Positions 44,210 to 53,248 of a stretch of 64,000 bases of DNA are shown piece after piece. The notes beneath the pieces are model-generated. The model was not told where the DNA came from, did no database searches, and saw only the letters and a program-made list of their open reading frames with translations. Position numbers and translations under genes: made by a program. Source of the stretch: Clostridium sp. OS1-26 (GTDB lineage: Bacteria > Bacillota > Clostridia > Clostridiales > Clostridiaceae); assembly GCF_030915445.1 (NCBI RefSeq), contig NZ_CP133264.1, forward strand, positions 3,877,208 to 3,941,207, read 5' to 3'. Position 1 is the stretch's first letter; each line of letters begins with the position of its first letter.

Positions 44210-44230
44210 ATATATGCTGTAAAATACAGT

Positions 44231-44345
44231 TAAGGCGCATTCTTCTTATTTAACGTAATAATCGAAAAAACGAACAATTTAAAAAACACTGCATTATTCA
44301 ATTTTGAATTCTGCAGTATTTTTACGTCGCATTTCAAATACTATG
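44231..44345 (+). repeat. Repeat A, copy 3
   Basis: TTCTTATTTAACG, CGAAAAAACGAACAATTT, then hairpin ACACTGCA..ATTCAA..TTGAAT..TGCAGTAT (44286-44319). Inner pairs C-G in copy 1 become T-A here on both sides. GTCGCATTTCAAATA follows, also found after copies 5 and 6. Confidence 0.85.
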
Positions 44346-44452
44346 CGTAAGATTAAGAGTAGAAATGCTCTTTTTATTTTATCTTTTATTAGATTAATAC
44401 TTAATATGAAAATTATATGTATTAATCTATAAACCTAAATATATGCATATCC

Positions 44453-44575
44453 TTTGAAAATTAAATAATATGGTGTTCAAAGCGCTTATTCCTTTATTGT
44501 AAAACTTTATGTAATAATGTTACAAATGTGCTATAATTTCTATATGTATAGGCCGAAGTTGTAATATATAACGAA
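44453..44575 (+). repeat. Repeat E, copy 2 (promoter-like)
   Basis: Matches 30796-30930, including TTACAAATGTGCTATAAT. It drives the small membrane gene at 44602. Confidence 0.75.
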
Positions 44576-44601
44576 CTAATTAAAATAATGGAGAGATACA
44601 T

Positions 44602-44778
44602 ATGAAAAAATCTACAGTTAATATATTAAAATTTATATGGAATTGCTTATCTTTTGCAATTGGTTATTATTTGCATAATACTTATGGTATTGGATTATGG
44701 AAATATATACTTATAGTATCCCTATTATTAATAATTGGAGACCTTTTAGCTAAAAGATTTACTGAAGTAAATGAATAG
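44602..44778 (+). CDS. Small membrane protein, 58 residues
   Basis: ATG after ATGGAGAG. Two hydrophobic segments (FIWNCLSFAIGYYL and YILIVSLLLIIGDLLA). It reads like a short accessory membrane peptide; the family is unknown. Confidence 0.6.
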   Translation: MKKSTVNILKFIWNCLSFAIGYYLHNTYGIGLWKYILIVSLLLIIGDLLAKRFTEVNE

Positions 44779-44876
44779 TATGTATTACAATGTTCTTATA
44801 AGCTTTATTAATCATGAACTCATGAGATTTGAACAAGCTTTATTGTGGCTTAACATAAATAAGTGAGGTTGAAAAT

Positions 44877-45683
44877 ATGAATAATAGAATTCCCAATATA
44901 ATAAATCCTTTGCTATATGAATATAAATCAAAAATTAAAAACTGTTTTGGTAATAAAATATTTGGTGTATATCTGTATAATTCAGTTGCATTAGGAGCAT
45001 TTGATATAAATAAAAGTGATATTGATTTTATTACTGTAATAAATGAAGAATTCACAGATGAAGAAATAATTAAATTAAAAGCAATACATAAGGAATTAAA
45101 CACTAAGTTCAAATATGCTAAAAGAATGGAAGGAATGTATATAAATATAGATAAAATTGGTAAGATTAATACTGATATAACCCCATACATATATTTTGCC
45201 AATAAAAGTCTCCATGATTATGGGTATTATGATATTAACTATGTTACATGGTGGACATTGAAAAATAATGGTATAGGTATAAATAGTCCTGATATTAGCA
45301 ATTTAAATCTAAATGTTGAATGGAATAATATTATAGATACAATGAATTATAATTTGAATGAATACTGGAAAAAGAAAATTAATACTAAACTTATCTTTCT
45401 TACAGATTATTGGGTTGAGTTCTCTATTTTAACATTGTGCAGAATTTTATATACACTTGAACATAAAGAGATAATTTCTAAAACTGAATCAGCAAAATTT
45501 CAAATGAACAATCTGCCCTATAATTATAAATTGATTATTCAAGAAGCGTTACGAATAAGAGAGAATACTTCTAAAAAGTCTTTATATTCATTAAGAATAA
45601 AAAGATCAAAGGAAGTTAAAAGCTTTATCGGTTATATCATAAACTACTGTAACGAAAAATATAATTTTCTTTCAGTACAATAA
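44877..45683 (+). CDS. Aminoglycoside-adenylyltransferase-like nucleotidyltransferase
   Basis: 268 residues. GVYLYNSVALGAFDINKSDIDF is the nucleotidyltransferase motif (GS..G and D-x-D, with the first Gly changed to Asn). A DUF4111/AadA-like helical domain follows. It resembles ANT(9)/ANT(3'') enzymes that add AMP to spectinomycin or streptomycin; the true substrate is untested. GTGAGG precedes the ATG. Confidence 0.82.
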   Translation: MNNRIPNIINPLLYEYKSKIKNCFGNKIFGVYLYNSVALGAFDINKSDIDFITVINEEFTDEEIIKLKAIHKELNTKFKYAKRMEGMYINIDKIGKINTDITPYIYFANKSLHDYGYYDINYVTWWTLKNNGIGINSPDISNLNLNVEWNNIIDTMNYNLNEYWKKKINTKLIFLTDYWVEFSILTLCRILYTLEHKEIISKTESAKFQMNNLPYNYKLIIQEALRIRENTSKKSLYSLRIKRSKEVKSFIGYIINYCNEKYNFLSVQ

Positions 45684-45686
45684 AGT

Positions 45687-45780
45687 AATATTTTTATTTA
45701 ACGGCACAACTGAAAAGACGAATAATTTATCTGAATACCGTATTATTCAAACTTGAATATTGCGGTGTTTTTTGTGTCAC
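45687..45780 (+). repeat. Repeat A, copy 4
   Basis: ATTTAACGG, ACAACTGAAAAGACGAATAA, then hairpin ATACCGTA..ATTCAA..TTGAAT..TGCGGTGT (45735-45768) with a T6 run. Confidence 0.85.
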
Positions 45781-45913
45781 AATATAAAAAGAATATCTAT
45801 TTATTCAGAGTTTACTCTCCTTTGGGATAGTACCTAACAAAAAAGTACATACTTGCTATTGATTATATATTAATTTATCATAGAGACAACAAATATTCAA
45901 GGAGGATAATATT

Positions 45914-46450
45914 ATGAAAAAAGAAATACAAGTATTTGATTATGCCAATGTGATTATGAAAGCGCTTAAAACAGGTGTTTTATTAACAACAAAGGCAGAT
46001 GATAAAGTTAATTCTATGACTATTTCATGGGGAACGCTAGGAATAGAATGGGAGAAACCGATTTTTACAGCTTTTGTGAGAGAAAATCGCTTTACAAAAC
46101 ATCAACTTGAAAAAAATCCTGAATTTACTATAAATGTACCCTTTGGTGAGTTTAATAAAAAAATATTAGGGATTTGTGGCACAAAATCTGGTCATTCAAG
46201 TGATAAAATTAAGGAACTAAACTTGACACTGGAATCACCTAATAGTGTTTCAGTTCCTGCTATTAAGGAGCTTCCACTTACACTTGAGTGTAGGGTTATA
46301 TATAAACAAAAACAAGATGAGAGTGAGATTAAAGAAGAAAATAAAAATAAATTTTACCCACAAGATGTTGAAAGCTCATTTCATGGTGCAAACAAGGATT
46401 TTCACACAGCTTACTATGGAGAAATTATAAGTGCATATATAATTGAATAA
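45914..46450 (+). CDS. Flavin reductase family protein
   Basis: 178 residues. NSMTISWGTLGIEWEKPIFT and the AFVRENRFTKHQLEKNPEF region are typical of FMN-binding flavoredoxin-like proteins, which use NAD(P)H. AAGGAGG precedes the ATG. Confidence 0.85.
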   Translation: MKKEIQVFDYANVIMKALKTGVLLTTKADDKVNSMTISWGTLGIEWEKPIFTAFVRENRFTKHQLEKNPEFTINVPFGEFNKKILGICGTKSGHSSDKIKELNLTLESPNSVSVPAIKELPLTLECRVIYKQKQDESEIKEENKNKFYPQDVESSFHGANKDFHTAYYGEIISAYIIE

Positions 46451-46697
46451 TGAGGTGTTAGAAAGTGGGACTATTTTACATTTATTTAGAATTATAACAT
46501 TTGCTGTAATATAAATGTGATATAATTATTAATAGATAAGTCAAAATAGTAAGATATTGTGATGCTGAGATTATATATTTTGGGGCGTGATCTATCTATA
46601 TGATAACTCATAGAAAAGAAACAGTCTATACTTTTTTCAATTTATCTATATAATTATTATTGTTGCAACAAATAAATAATCGAATTGGAGAAAGAAT

Positions 46698-47240
46698 ATG
46701 ATAAAGAAGAAAATAGCAAATGTACCTTTTGGACCATTTATTACAGTTTTGGCAGGGGCGATGGTTAATGGAAAGCCAAACTATGCCACACTAGGCGCAT
46801 ATGGTGTTGTAAGTGAGAAACCTGTATTGTACATTTCATTGAAAAATTCTCACTATACAACTTCAGGGGTAGTGGAAAATGGATTCTTTAGTGTAAACAT
46901 ACCATCCTCTGAATCTATTGATAAGACTGATTATTGTGGGTGCGTCTCTGGTAATAAAGAAGATAAATCGAATGTTTTTGATTCGTTTTATGATGATGCA
47001 GGAAATGCGCCAATGATAAAAGAGTGTCCTGTAAATTATCTTTGCAAGGTAATACAGACAATTCCTATATTTGATTTTACGATGTTTATTGGAGAAATTG
47101 TTGCAGTATATGCGAACGAAGACTGCTTGGAAAATGGAAGACCAAATGCTCTAAAAGTTAAACCAACAATAATGATGGGTTCAGGGTACTTTGATCTAAA
47201 GGATAGAGTTGGTTCAATATTTGAACATATAGTACCATAA
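46698..47240 (+). CDS. Flavin reductase family protein (second, distinct type)
   Basis: 180 residues beginning KIANVPFGPFITVLAGAMVNGKPNYATLGAYGVVSEKPV. CGCVSGNKEDKS holds two Cys. It is related in fold to the 45914 gene but not a duplicate. ATTGGAGAAAG precedes the ATG. Confidence 0.85.
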   Translation: MIKKKIANVPFGPFITVLAGAMVNGKPNYATLGAYGVVSEKPVLYISLKNSHYTTSGVVENGFFSVNIPSSESIDKTDYCGCVSGNKEDKSNVFDSFYDDAGNAPMIKECPVNYLCKVIQTIPIFDFTMFIGEIVAVYANEDCLENGRPNALKVKPTIMMGSGYFDLKDRVGSIFEHIVP

Positions 47241-47289
47241 GTAACGTTGATTCTAAATAATAAGTATTAATATAAGGATGATACAGAAT

Positions 47290-47392
47290 TTTCTTATTTA
47301 ATAACTCAACTAAAAAACAGGAATAATTTACTGGAGCACCGCATTATTCATATTTGAATTTTGGGGTGTTTTTCGTCGCATTTCAAATATAA
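47290..47392 (+). repeat. Repeat A, copy 5
   Basis: TTCTTATTTAATAACTCAAC, then hairpin GCACCGCA..ATTCA..TTGAAT..TGGGGTGT (47336-47369), then CGTCGCATTTCAAATAT. The promoter-like text TGAAAATATATAG..GTGGTATAATTTT that follows at 47428-47462 also occurs at 43605-43635. Confidence 0.85.
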
Positions 47393-47560
47393 CATTAAGC
47401 TATTGTAATTTTATAATAGTTTAATATTATGAAAATATATAGATATAGTGGTATAATTTTTGTAAAGATTAAATTAGGAATATAATATCATACAATAATT
47501 GTTGGGAAAAATTGTATTTATTAAAGCATAATAGATGAATATTAAATAGAGGGTGAAAAT

Positions 47561-48340
47561 TTGAATTTTATCGAGGTGTTTAGAGAGTATAATAGGTATA
47601 TTTATTCTTATGCATATAAATTAACTAACCATAAAGAATCAGCAGAAGATTTAACACAAGAGACATTTCTTAAAGCATATAAAGAGATATCCCAATTAAG
47701 GGATAAAGATTCCATTAGGTTTTGGCTTCGAAGAATATGCTTTAATACTCATTTAATGAATCTGAGGAAGCTGAAAAAATTAGCAGAAATCCCATACGGC
47801 GAAATGCTTGAGTTACAGCAACTTGGAAACTTGATAAATATTGACAATTCAATTCCGAGCATTGAAGATGAAATAATAGTGGAAGAAACTATTAAAAAAA
47901 TTCAAAATGGATGTTTCTTAACAATGGTTCATAGATTATCTGAGAACCAAAGAATAGTATTTTCTTTAGTTGATATGTTTGGTTTAAGCACAGAAGAAGT
48001 TTCGAAAATAATAAACTTAACTGAATCAGCAACAAAGGCTTTACTCTATCGTGCTAGAGTTAAATTAGATAAGTTCTTTGGAGAGAATTGTAGTTTAGTA
48101 GATGTTAAGAATCCATGTAGTTGCAAAGCTTGGAATGAGTTCACTAATCATAGAGAAAAGATGAAAAAAAATTTTTTGGAAAGTAAGAATGATAGAAAAG
48201 GTAATTTAACTTGTTCTTTAGAAATAATTGATTCAGATATAGAAAAAAAATTAAGATATTTGTATGCTAATATGCCTGACCATAAGCCATCTAATGAATG
48301 GTATGAAGATGTGTTATCAAATTTAAAAAAAATGTTTTAA
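47561..48340 (+). CDS. Sigma-70 family (ECF-like) sigma factor with extended C-terminus
   Basis: 259 residues from TTG 47561, after GAGGGTG. Region 2 is KESAEDLTQETFLKAYKEI. Region 4 is LSENQRIVFSLVDMFGLSTEEVSKIINLTESATKALLYRAR. A ~85-residue tail follows with CSLVDVKNPCSCKAW (three Cys) that could bind zinc. The cupin 84 bases downstream may be a partner. Confidence 0.85.
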   Translation: MNFIEVFREYNRYIYSYAYKLTNHKESAEDLTQETFLKAYKEISQLRDKDSIRFWLRRICFNTHLMNLRKLKKLAEIPYGEMLELQQLGNLINIDNSIPSIEDEIIVEETIKKIQNGCFLTMVHRLSENQRIVFSLVDMFGLSTEEVSKIINLTESATKALLYRARVKLDKFFGENCSLVDVKNPCSCKAWNEFTNHREKMKKNFLESKNDRKGNLTCSLEIIDSDIEKKLRYLYANMPDHKPSNEWYEDVLSNLKKMF

Positions 48341-48424
48341 AAAGAACAAAAATGGCACAACTTTAATTATTTTAATGCATCTTATATAGTATAGGTCAAT
48401 AAATGATTAAGGAGTTGTGAGATT

Positions 48425-48757
48425 ATGTCAAAAATTTTTCCGGAAGTAGTTGAAAATTTACCATTTGCAGACATCCCTTTGAAAGGGGTGACAGCTTTTT
48501 TGTCTCAAGGAGAGAATCAACAAATATTATTTATGGAATTTGAAGAGGATGTTGATTTGCCTGAACATCAACATGAAAGTCAATATGGCATTGTTCTTGA
48601 AGGTAAGATTGAACTAGTTATTGGTGGCATAAAGAATACTTATGTAAAAGGTGACAGATATTATATTACATCGGGTGTAAAGCACTATGGTAAAATTTAT
48701 GCTGGATATGCAGATATCACATTTTTCAATCAAAAGGATAGATATAATACAAAATAG
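48425..48757 (+). CDS. Cupin domain protein
   Basis: 110 residues. DLPEHQHESQYGIVLEGKIEL and KGDRYYITSGVKHYG give the two cupin motifs with His and Glu metal ligands. It binds a small ligand and may sense it. Translation follows the sigma gene. Confidence 0.85.
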   Translation: MSKIFPEVVENLPFADIPLKGVTAFLSQGENQQILFMEFEEDVDLPEHQHESQYGIVLEGKIELVIGGIKNTYVKGDRYYITSGVKHYGKIYAGYADITFFNQKDRYNTK

Positions 48758-48776
48758 CATTTTAATACTGTACTTA

Positions 48777-48835
48777 TTACTTAAGCACTGCATTATTCTA
48801 AACTGAATGTTGCAGTGTTTTTTGTCGCATTTTCA
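48777..48835 (+). repeat. Repeat A, copy 6 (3' part)
   Basis: Hairpin GCACTGCA..ATTCT..TGAAT..TGCAGTGT (48785-48818), T6 run, then GTCGCATTTTCAA. The 5' arm of the element (TTCTTATTTAAC) is not seen. Confidence 0.8.
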
Positions 48836-49033
48836 AGATGATATCTAGTTGCTATAAATTTATAATAACTAGGTATTATGAAAAAACTGAGAAATAATTA
48901 ATTGCATATGGTCTTTGAAAATTGGATAATACGATATTTGAAATATGCTATAATATGTATAATTGGAATATTTTTAAATCCAATTGTAATTTATTATTAC
49001 ATAATTAAGAATATATTTAGGAGCATAATATTT

Positions 49034-49492
49034 ATGAGTAAGAGAATAGGCATGATTTACAAACTTGAACCTCAAAAATTACAAGAACACTACAGCTTTA
49101 ATAGGATAAGCGCTAATGATATAGATGACTTAGCGACTTCTATGTTAGATGCATTTAGAGATACAGAAGACTTCGAAGGTGAAACATTAGAGGAGTTAGG
49201 CGAAGAACTCCGTGAGATTGTTGAAAGTACTTTTGGCATATTTATTTCCGATGCTTCATTTCAAATTAGGCAAAATGCAGAGATTGCGTCTGTAATTCTT
49301 ATCAGTTTATATGAAAGTAAACCATTAATTTCAGAATTATTTACCAGAAAAAAATATATGAATTTAGGTATGGCAAGTAGCCTTTTAAAGAAAAGTATAA
49401 ACGCATTACTGAGGTTAGGATATGAAGAATTAGTTTTGTACGTACACCCTAAAAATGTACAAGCGATTAATCTTTATAAAAAAATTGGATAA
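49034..49492 (+). CDS. GNAT acetyltransferase, probably shortened at the end
   Basis: 152 residues from ATG 49034, after TAGGAGC; the longer frame from 48902 only translates a promoter repeat. MNLGMASSLLKKSINALLRLGYEELVLYVHPKNVQAINLYKKIG is the GNAT core. It stops directly after YKKIG, where others go on with GF, so the last residues are cut near a partial repeat A. Confidence 0.75.
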   Translation: MSKRIGMIYKLEPQKLQEHYSFNRISANDIDDLATSMLDAFRDTEDFEGETLEELGEELREIVESTFGIFISDASFQIRQNAEIASVILISLYESKPLISELFTRKKYMNLGMASSLLKKSINALLRLGYEELVLYVHPKNVQAINLYKKIG

Positions 49493-49495
49493 TTT

Positions 49496-49520
49496 ACTCA
49501 AACACCGCATTATTCATAAA
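49496..49520 (+). repeat. Repeat A, copy 7 (left arm only)
   Basis: ACACCGCATTATTCA with no right arm. It touches the shortened end of the acetyltransferase gene, so a join has probably occurred here. Confidence 0.7.
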
Positions 49521-49637
49521 TATCTTTTATATGTAAATTATGATATAATTCCTATTGATTAAGTAAAAATAATGAAATATTGCGTAATACTTACAGTATC
49601 AACTTGTGAATAGGTATACTTTGGGAGGAGTTTGTAA

Positions 49638-50632
49638 ATGAATTTAGAAACAAAAAAGATAAAAGAAAAATAAAACAAATAGGTGTAAAAGGATTTAGAA
49701 AGTATGTATTTAGAGCTTTAATTTGTATAGCTATTATTTTATTAATTGGTTTTTCATACGAAAAAATTGGTGAATATAAGGATGCTAACAACTACCCTCC
49801 AGTGGGAAAAATGGTTGATGTAAATAATCATAAAATAAATGTTTACAGCAAAGGTGATGGGAATGTTACTGTAGTTTTTTTATCAGGGATGAATACTCCA
49901 AGTACATATGCAGATATGTACCCCCTTTATAACGAAATTTCAAAACATACTAAAGTAGTTGTTTATGACAGACCAGGGCATGGATGGAGTGAGATAACAG
50001 ATAAGCCAAGAGATATAGATTCTATTGTAAAGGAATTGCACACTGCACTAATAGAATCAGGACAAAAACCTCCATATATATTAGTTGGCCATTCACTAGC
50101 ATCTTTATCAGTACTAAGATTTGCACAAACTTATAAAAATGAAGTATCTGGATTAGTGCTAATAGATGGTGGCGCTCCAGAGTTTTATGCAAAAAATAGT
50201 TTGGTAGTTCCTAATAGTACAGCATTTAAGTATAAGTTACTAAAGACTACGGGTATAGCAAGGTTAGTACTTTATCATACAGATTATTATTCAAAAAATC
50301 TTAACTTCATACCTGATGATTTAAAACAATTATATTTAGGAATGATTCTAAAAACTATGTATAATAAAAATATTATTGACGAAGGTATTATGGAAAGCTC
50401 TGGTGCAAAAACCGTTTTAGCAAACAATCAGTTAGGGAATATACCACTTAGAATATTTACTGCTGAAAGCAGTAGTTTAGATACTGAATGGGAAAATAGC
50501 CAAGAAGCTTTGAAAAAATGGTCTACAGATAGTATGCAAATGGTTGTTAAGGGTTCAACACATGCTATACACCATACTTCTCCTGATGTTATAAATAATG
50601 AAATAAAAAAATTGATAAAAAATCAGAAGTAG
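49638..50632 (+). CDS. Alpha/beta hydrolase, membrane-anchored, with one-base frame break
   Basis: About 331 residues if joined. ATG 49638 follows TGGGAGGAG. After MNLETKK the frame must slip back one base at A AAA AAG (49652-49658) to read DKRKIKQIGVKGFRKYV, an anchor (ALICIAIILLIGFSY), and the hydrolase. GHSLASLSV holds the Ser; LIDGGAPEF and STHAIHHTSP hold Asp and His. Without slippage the second frame could start at 49802 but would lack the anchor. Confidence 0.82.
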
Positions 50633-50670
50633 AATGTACCTAGCTTTAATGCGAGTAAAGTGCCCATAAT

Positions 50671-50727
50671 ACTATAAACAGAAGTCTTGGCTTCAGTTGG
50701 AGCTTTGACTCCATTTAATGATTCAAA
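50671..50727 (+). ncRNA. Structured RNA element, copy 3 (5' part only)
   Basis: ATAAACAGAAGTCTTGGCTT and the stem TTGGAG/CTCCA match copies 1 and 2; the second domain is gone. This is a truncated copy. Confidence 0.55.
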
Positions 50728-50814
50728 TATAAAAACAAACAATTTACTAAATAGTAATTTATCGAGTTGTTTATAAATTATGAAGATAATTTATAAATAA
50801 TGAAACCTAAAATC

Positions 50815-50957
50815 AGAATTTTACGCTTGAAAATATCACCATCCGTTTGCCGGAGGGGTTTATCATGGGGCTGATCGGCCCCAACGGTTCAGACAAAACA
50901 GATTGGTGTTTCCGTCAACAGCTATATAATAGCGGCGTTTTTACAGGCAGACAGTAA
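50815..50957 (+). pseudogene. ABC-transporter ATPase fragment
   Basis: An open run NFTLENITIRLPEGFIMG… gives the start of an ABC ATPase with a broken Walker A (GPNGSDKTD; S-G-K changed to S-D-K). It stops soon after. The G+C-rich codons differ from the neighbours, which suggests transfer together with the AraC gene. The rest of 50640-51107 holds no intact gene. Confidence 0.7.
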
Positions 50958-51107
50958 ACTTAACTGTACTTGACTTACCAACAACTTATGGCGGCTGCAA
51001 AATTGAAAAGATGCAGAACTTAAAAGAGAAAAATGAAATAACAGCAAGTAAAATCAAGCAGTAATCTCTCTATTTCTTTATAATAAATGTAGGACGGTTG
51101 AAACGGG

Positions 51108-52085
51108 GTGAACAGACGAATGTACGAGTGGCAGAAGCAAATTCAAATAATCGTTGATGAAATTGACAAATGTATTAAAAATTATAATGATGAAGCCTTG
51201 ACACTACGCTTTCTTTCTCGCAGGCTGGGTTATTCCGAATTTTATACAACGAGAAAATTCAAAGAAATATCGGGTATGCAATTTAGGGATTATCTGCGGC
51301 ATAGAAAATTAGCCTTTGCACTAAAAGAGGTTCGGGATAGTGAAAAAAGCATTTTGGATATTGCCTTTGATTATGGTTTTTCATCACATGAAGCTTTTAC
51401 CAGAGCTTTCAAGGGAACATATGGTGTAACTCCAAGTGAATACCGAAAAAAGCCTAATCCTGTCGTTCTTCGTACAAAAATAAACCCTTTCGACCGCTAC
51501 TTTTTAGGATTGGGAGAGATTGGTATGATGAAATCTACAGATGATGTTAAAATTTATTTTGTAACCATTCCCGCACACAAATTTTTGCACATTAAAAACT
51601 ATGAGAGTAATGGGTATTGGGATTTTTGGCAAAAGCAAAGTCTTATTCCGGGACAGGACTGCGAAACAATTTGCGGCTTACTCGATAGTATCAAGGGCAA
51701 ATTGGATGATGATGGTGGGAGCGAATCTAACAGCGGCAGCGGTCAGATTATGGCATACATTAATGACCCGGACGGCAGACTCTGCGATTGGGGTATTCCA
51801 CGTACAGAGTGTTATGGTGTACGTCTTCCTTTTGATTATAAAGGCGAAGTACCACCACAAATGCTTATGATTGATGTTCCCGAAGTCGAGTATATTGTTT
51901 TTGAACATGGGCCATTCGATTATGAGCAGGAAAATCGTAGTGTGGAGGAAAAGATTGAAAAGGCAATGGCAACTTTTGATTTTGCAGGCACTGGTTACTG
52001 CTTTGATACTTCCCCCGGTAGAATAATTTACTTTTATTTTAATCCGGAACGGTTTTTTAAGTATATCAGACCAGTGCGGAAGTAA
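51108..52085 (+). CDS. AraC family regulator with GyrI-like effector domain
   Basis: 325 residues. Two helix-turn-helices occupy residues ~25-115 (LTLRFLSRRLGYSEFYTTRKF; ILDIAFDYGFSSHEAFTRAFK, GVTPSEYRKK). The rest is an effector-binding domain (VKIYFVTIPAHKFLHI, VEYIVFEHGPFDYEQEN), as in Rob or SoxS-like drug sensors. The codons are richer in G+C than the neighbours. GTG 51108 or ATG 51120 may start. Confidence 0.88.
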   Translation: MNRRMYEWQKQIQIIVDEIDKCIKNYNDEALTLRFLSRRLGYSEFYTTRKFKEISGMQFRDYLRHRKLAFALKEVRDSEKSILDIAFDYGFSSHEAFTRAFKGTYGVTPSEYRKKPNPVVLRTKINPFDRYFLGLGEIGMMKSTDDVKIYFVTIPAHKFLHIKNYESNGYWDFWQKQSLIPGQDCETICGLLDSIKGKLDDDGGSESNSGSGQIMAYINDPDGRLCDWGIPRTECYGVRLPFDYKGEVPPQMLMIDVPEVEYIVFEHGPFDYEQENRSVEEKIEKAMATFDFAGTGYCFDTSPGRIIYFYFNPERFFKYIRPVRK

Positions 52086-52141
52086 ATAAAATCGACTGCC
52101 TATCCACTATTGTTTCTAACGAGAAAACCAAACAGGAAATA

Positions 52142-52183
52142 ACAAATTCCAATTTAAGAGTGAGTAATATAAATAGTAATTTA
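52142..52183 (+). repeat. Repeat C, copy 2
   Basis: ACAAATTCCAATTTAAGAG … ATAAATAGTAATTTA, matching 32239-32281. Confidence 0.85.
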
Positions 52184-52196
52184 GGGAGGATAATCT

Positions 52197-52682
52197 ATGA
52201 TAAAGCAGGCAGAAGAACATGATATTTTAGTGATTGAGGAGATATTATTAGATGCAGTGATGTGGATGGAAAAAAATAAATTACAGAATCAATGGAATGA
52301 AAACAGTATAAAATGGAATTCTCTATCAAAAGATTATCAGATTAATGATTTTTATATTGATTATCAGAATGGGGTGCCTGTAGGATGTATGGCTATAACT
52401 GATTTAGACACAAAGTATTGGCCTGAAATTCCAAAGGGAAAGTCACTTTATATACATAAGTTGGCTGTTAAGAGAGTGATTGCAGGTAAAGGTATTTCAA
52501 AAGAACTTATTAATTTTGCCAAAAATTTATCATTAAAAAATGGTATTAATTCACTAAGATTAGATTGTAATTTACAAAGAAATAAATTGAGGATGTTATA
52601 TGAAAATGAAGGCTTTATATATGCAGGTAAGAAGAAGTCAAAAAATAATTATGATATGGCACTATATGTATGGCATATATAA
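52197..52682 (+). CDS. GNAT family N-acetyltransferase
   Basis: 161 residues. YIHKLAVKRVIAGKGISKELINF and NSLRLDCNLQRNKLRMLYENEGF are typical. TAGGGAGG, which touches the end of repeat C, precedes the ATG. It is enclosed by repeat C on both sides. Confidence 0.87.
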   Translation: MIKQAEEHDILVIEEILLDAVMWMEKNKLQNQWNENSIKWNSLSKDYQINDFYIDYQNGVPVGCMAITDLDTKYWPEIPKGKSLYIHKLAVKRVIAGKGISKELINFAKNLSLKNGINSLRLDCNLQRNKLRMLYENEGFIYAGKKKSKNNYDMALYVWHI

Positions 52683-52697
52683 AATTTTACTTAACTA

Positions 52698-52739
52698 TAA
52701 ATTCCAATTTAAGCTTGAGTATTATAAATAGTAATTTGT
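52698..52739 (+). repeat. Repeat C, copy 3
   Basis: ATAAATTCCAATTTAAGC … ATAAATAGTAATTTG. Copies 2 and 3 flank one acetyltransferase gene in direct orientation, as expected for a movable cassette. Confidence 0.85.
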
Positions 52740-52780
52740 AGAGGTGATAAATATGTTGATTCAAGAAGCTACCCCAGGAA

Positions 52781-53248
52781 ATGGTTGAGAGGTGGAAAGT
52801 AGTCTGGAATAAATACAAAGACAAATTACTTCCAAATAGGAAGTCAGGCAAAGAAGTTGTGGAATATTTAAAAAATAAGTATCTTCTAGAGGAAGTACAT
52901 GATGATAATGCAAAGCAGGTAGTAATTAATAATGTACTTTATAACAAGCCCTACGCGGATAAATTGCCTATAGGAGCAGAAATGTCAGCAGTTACTTTTG
53001 TCGTAGAAAATGAAGGTAATGGAAAGTTTCTTTATGAAAATCAAGATGAAATTTTTAAGGGAAACAATGTCTTTGTTGGAGTTGAGCTGGAATCAGGATT
53101 TTTCTGTGTTGAAGGTAGTAGTCTACTTTGGGATGAACTATATGTATTTCGAGGGTTGGATGAAAAGGACATTCAGAATTATTTTTGTGTTGCAGAGTAT
53201 ATTTTCTGTCTGAAAAAATTTGGACTTCTCGAAAGTGAATTAGGTTAA
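52781..53248 (+). CDS. Uncharacterised 155-residue protein
   Basis: I do not recognise it. It is acidic, beginning MVERWKVVWNKYKDKLL, with SLLWDELYVFRGLDEKDIQNYF near the end. A short frame (52753) ends right at its start. It could be an immunity-type protein, but that is a guess. Confidence 0.5.
   Translation: MVERWKVVWNKYKDKLLPNRKSGKEVVEYLKNKYLLEEVHDDNAKQVVINNVLYNKPYADKLPIGAEMSAVTFVVENEGNGKFLYENQDEIFKGNNVFVGVELESGFFCVEGSSLLWDELYVFRGLDEKDIQNYFCVAEYIFCLKKFGLLESELG

Noticed and set aside
48902..49033. N-terminal membrane extension of the acetyltransferase
   Set aside because: It translates a promoter-like repeat; ATG 49034 has the ribosome site.
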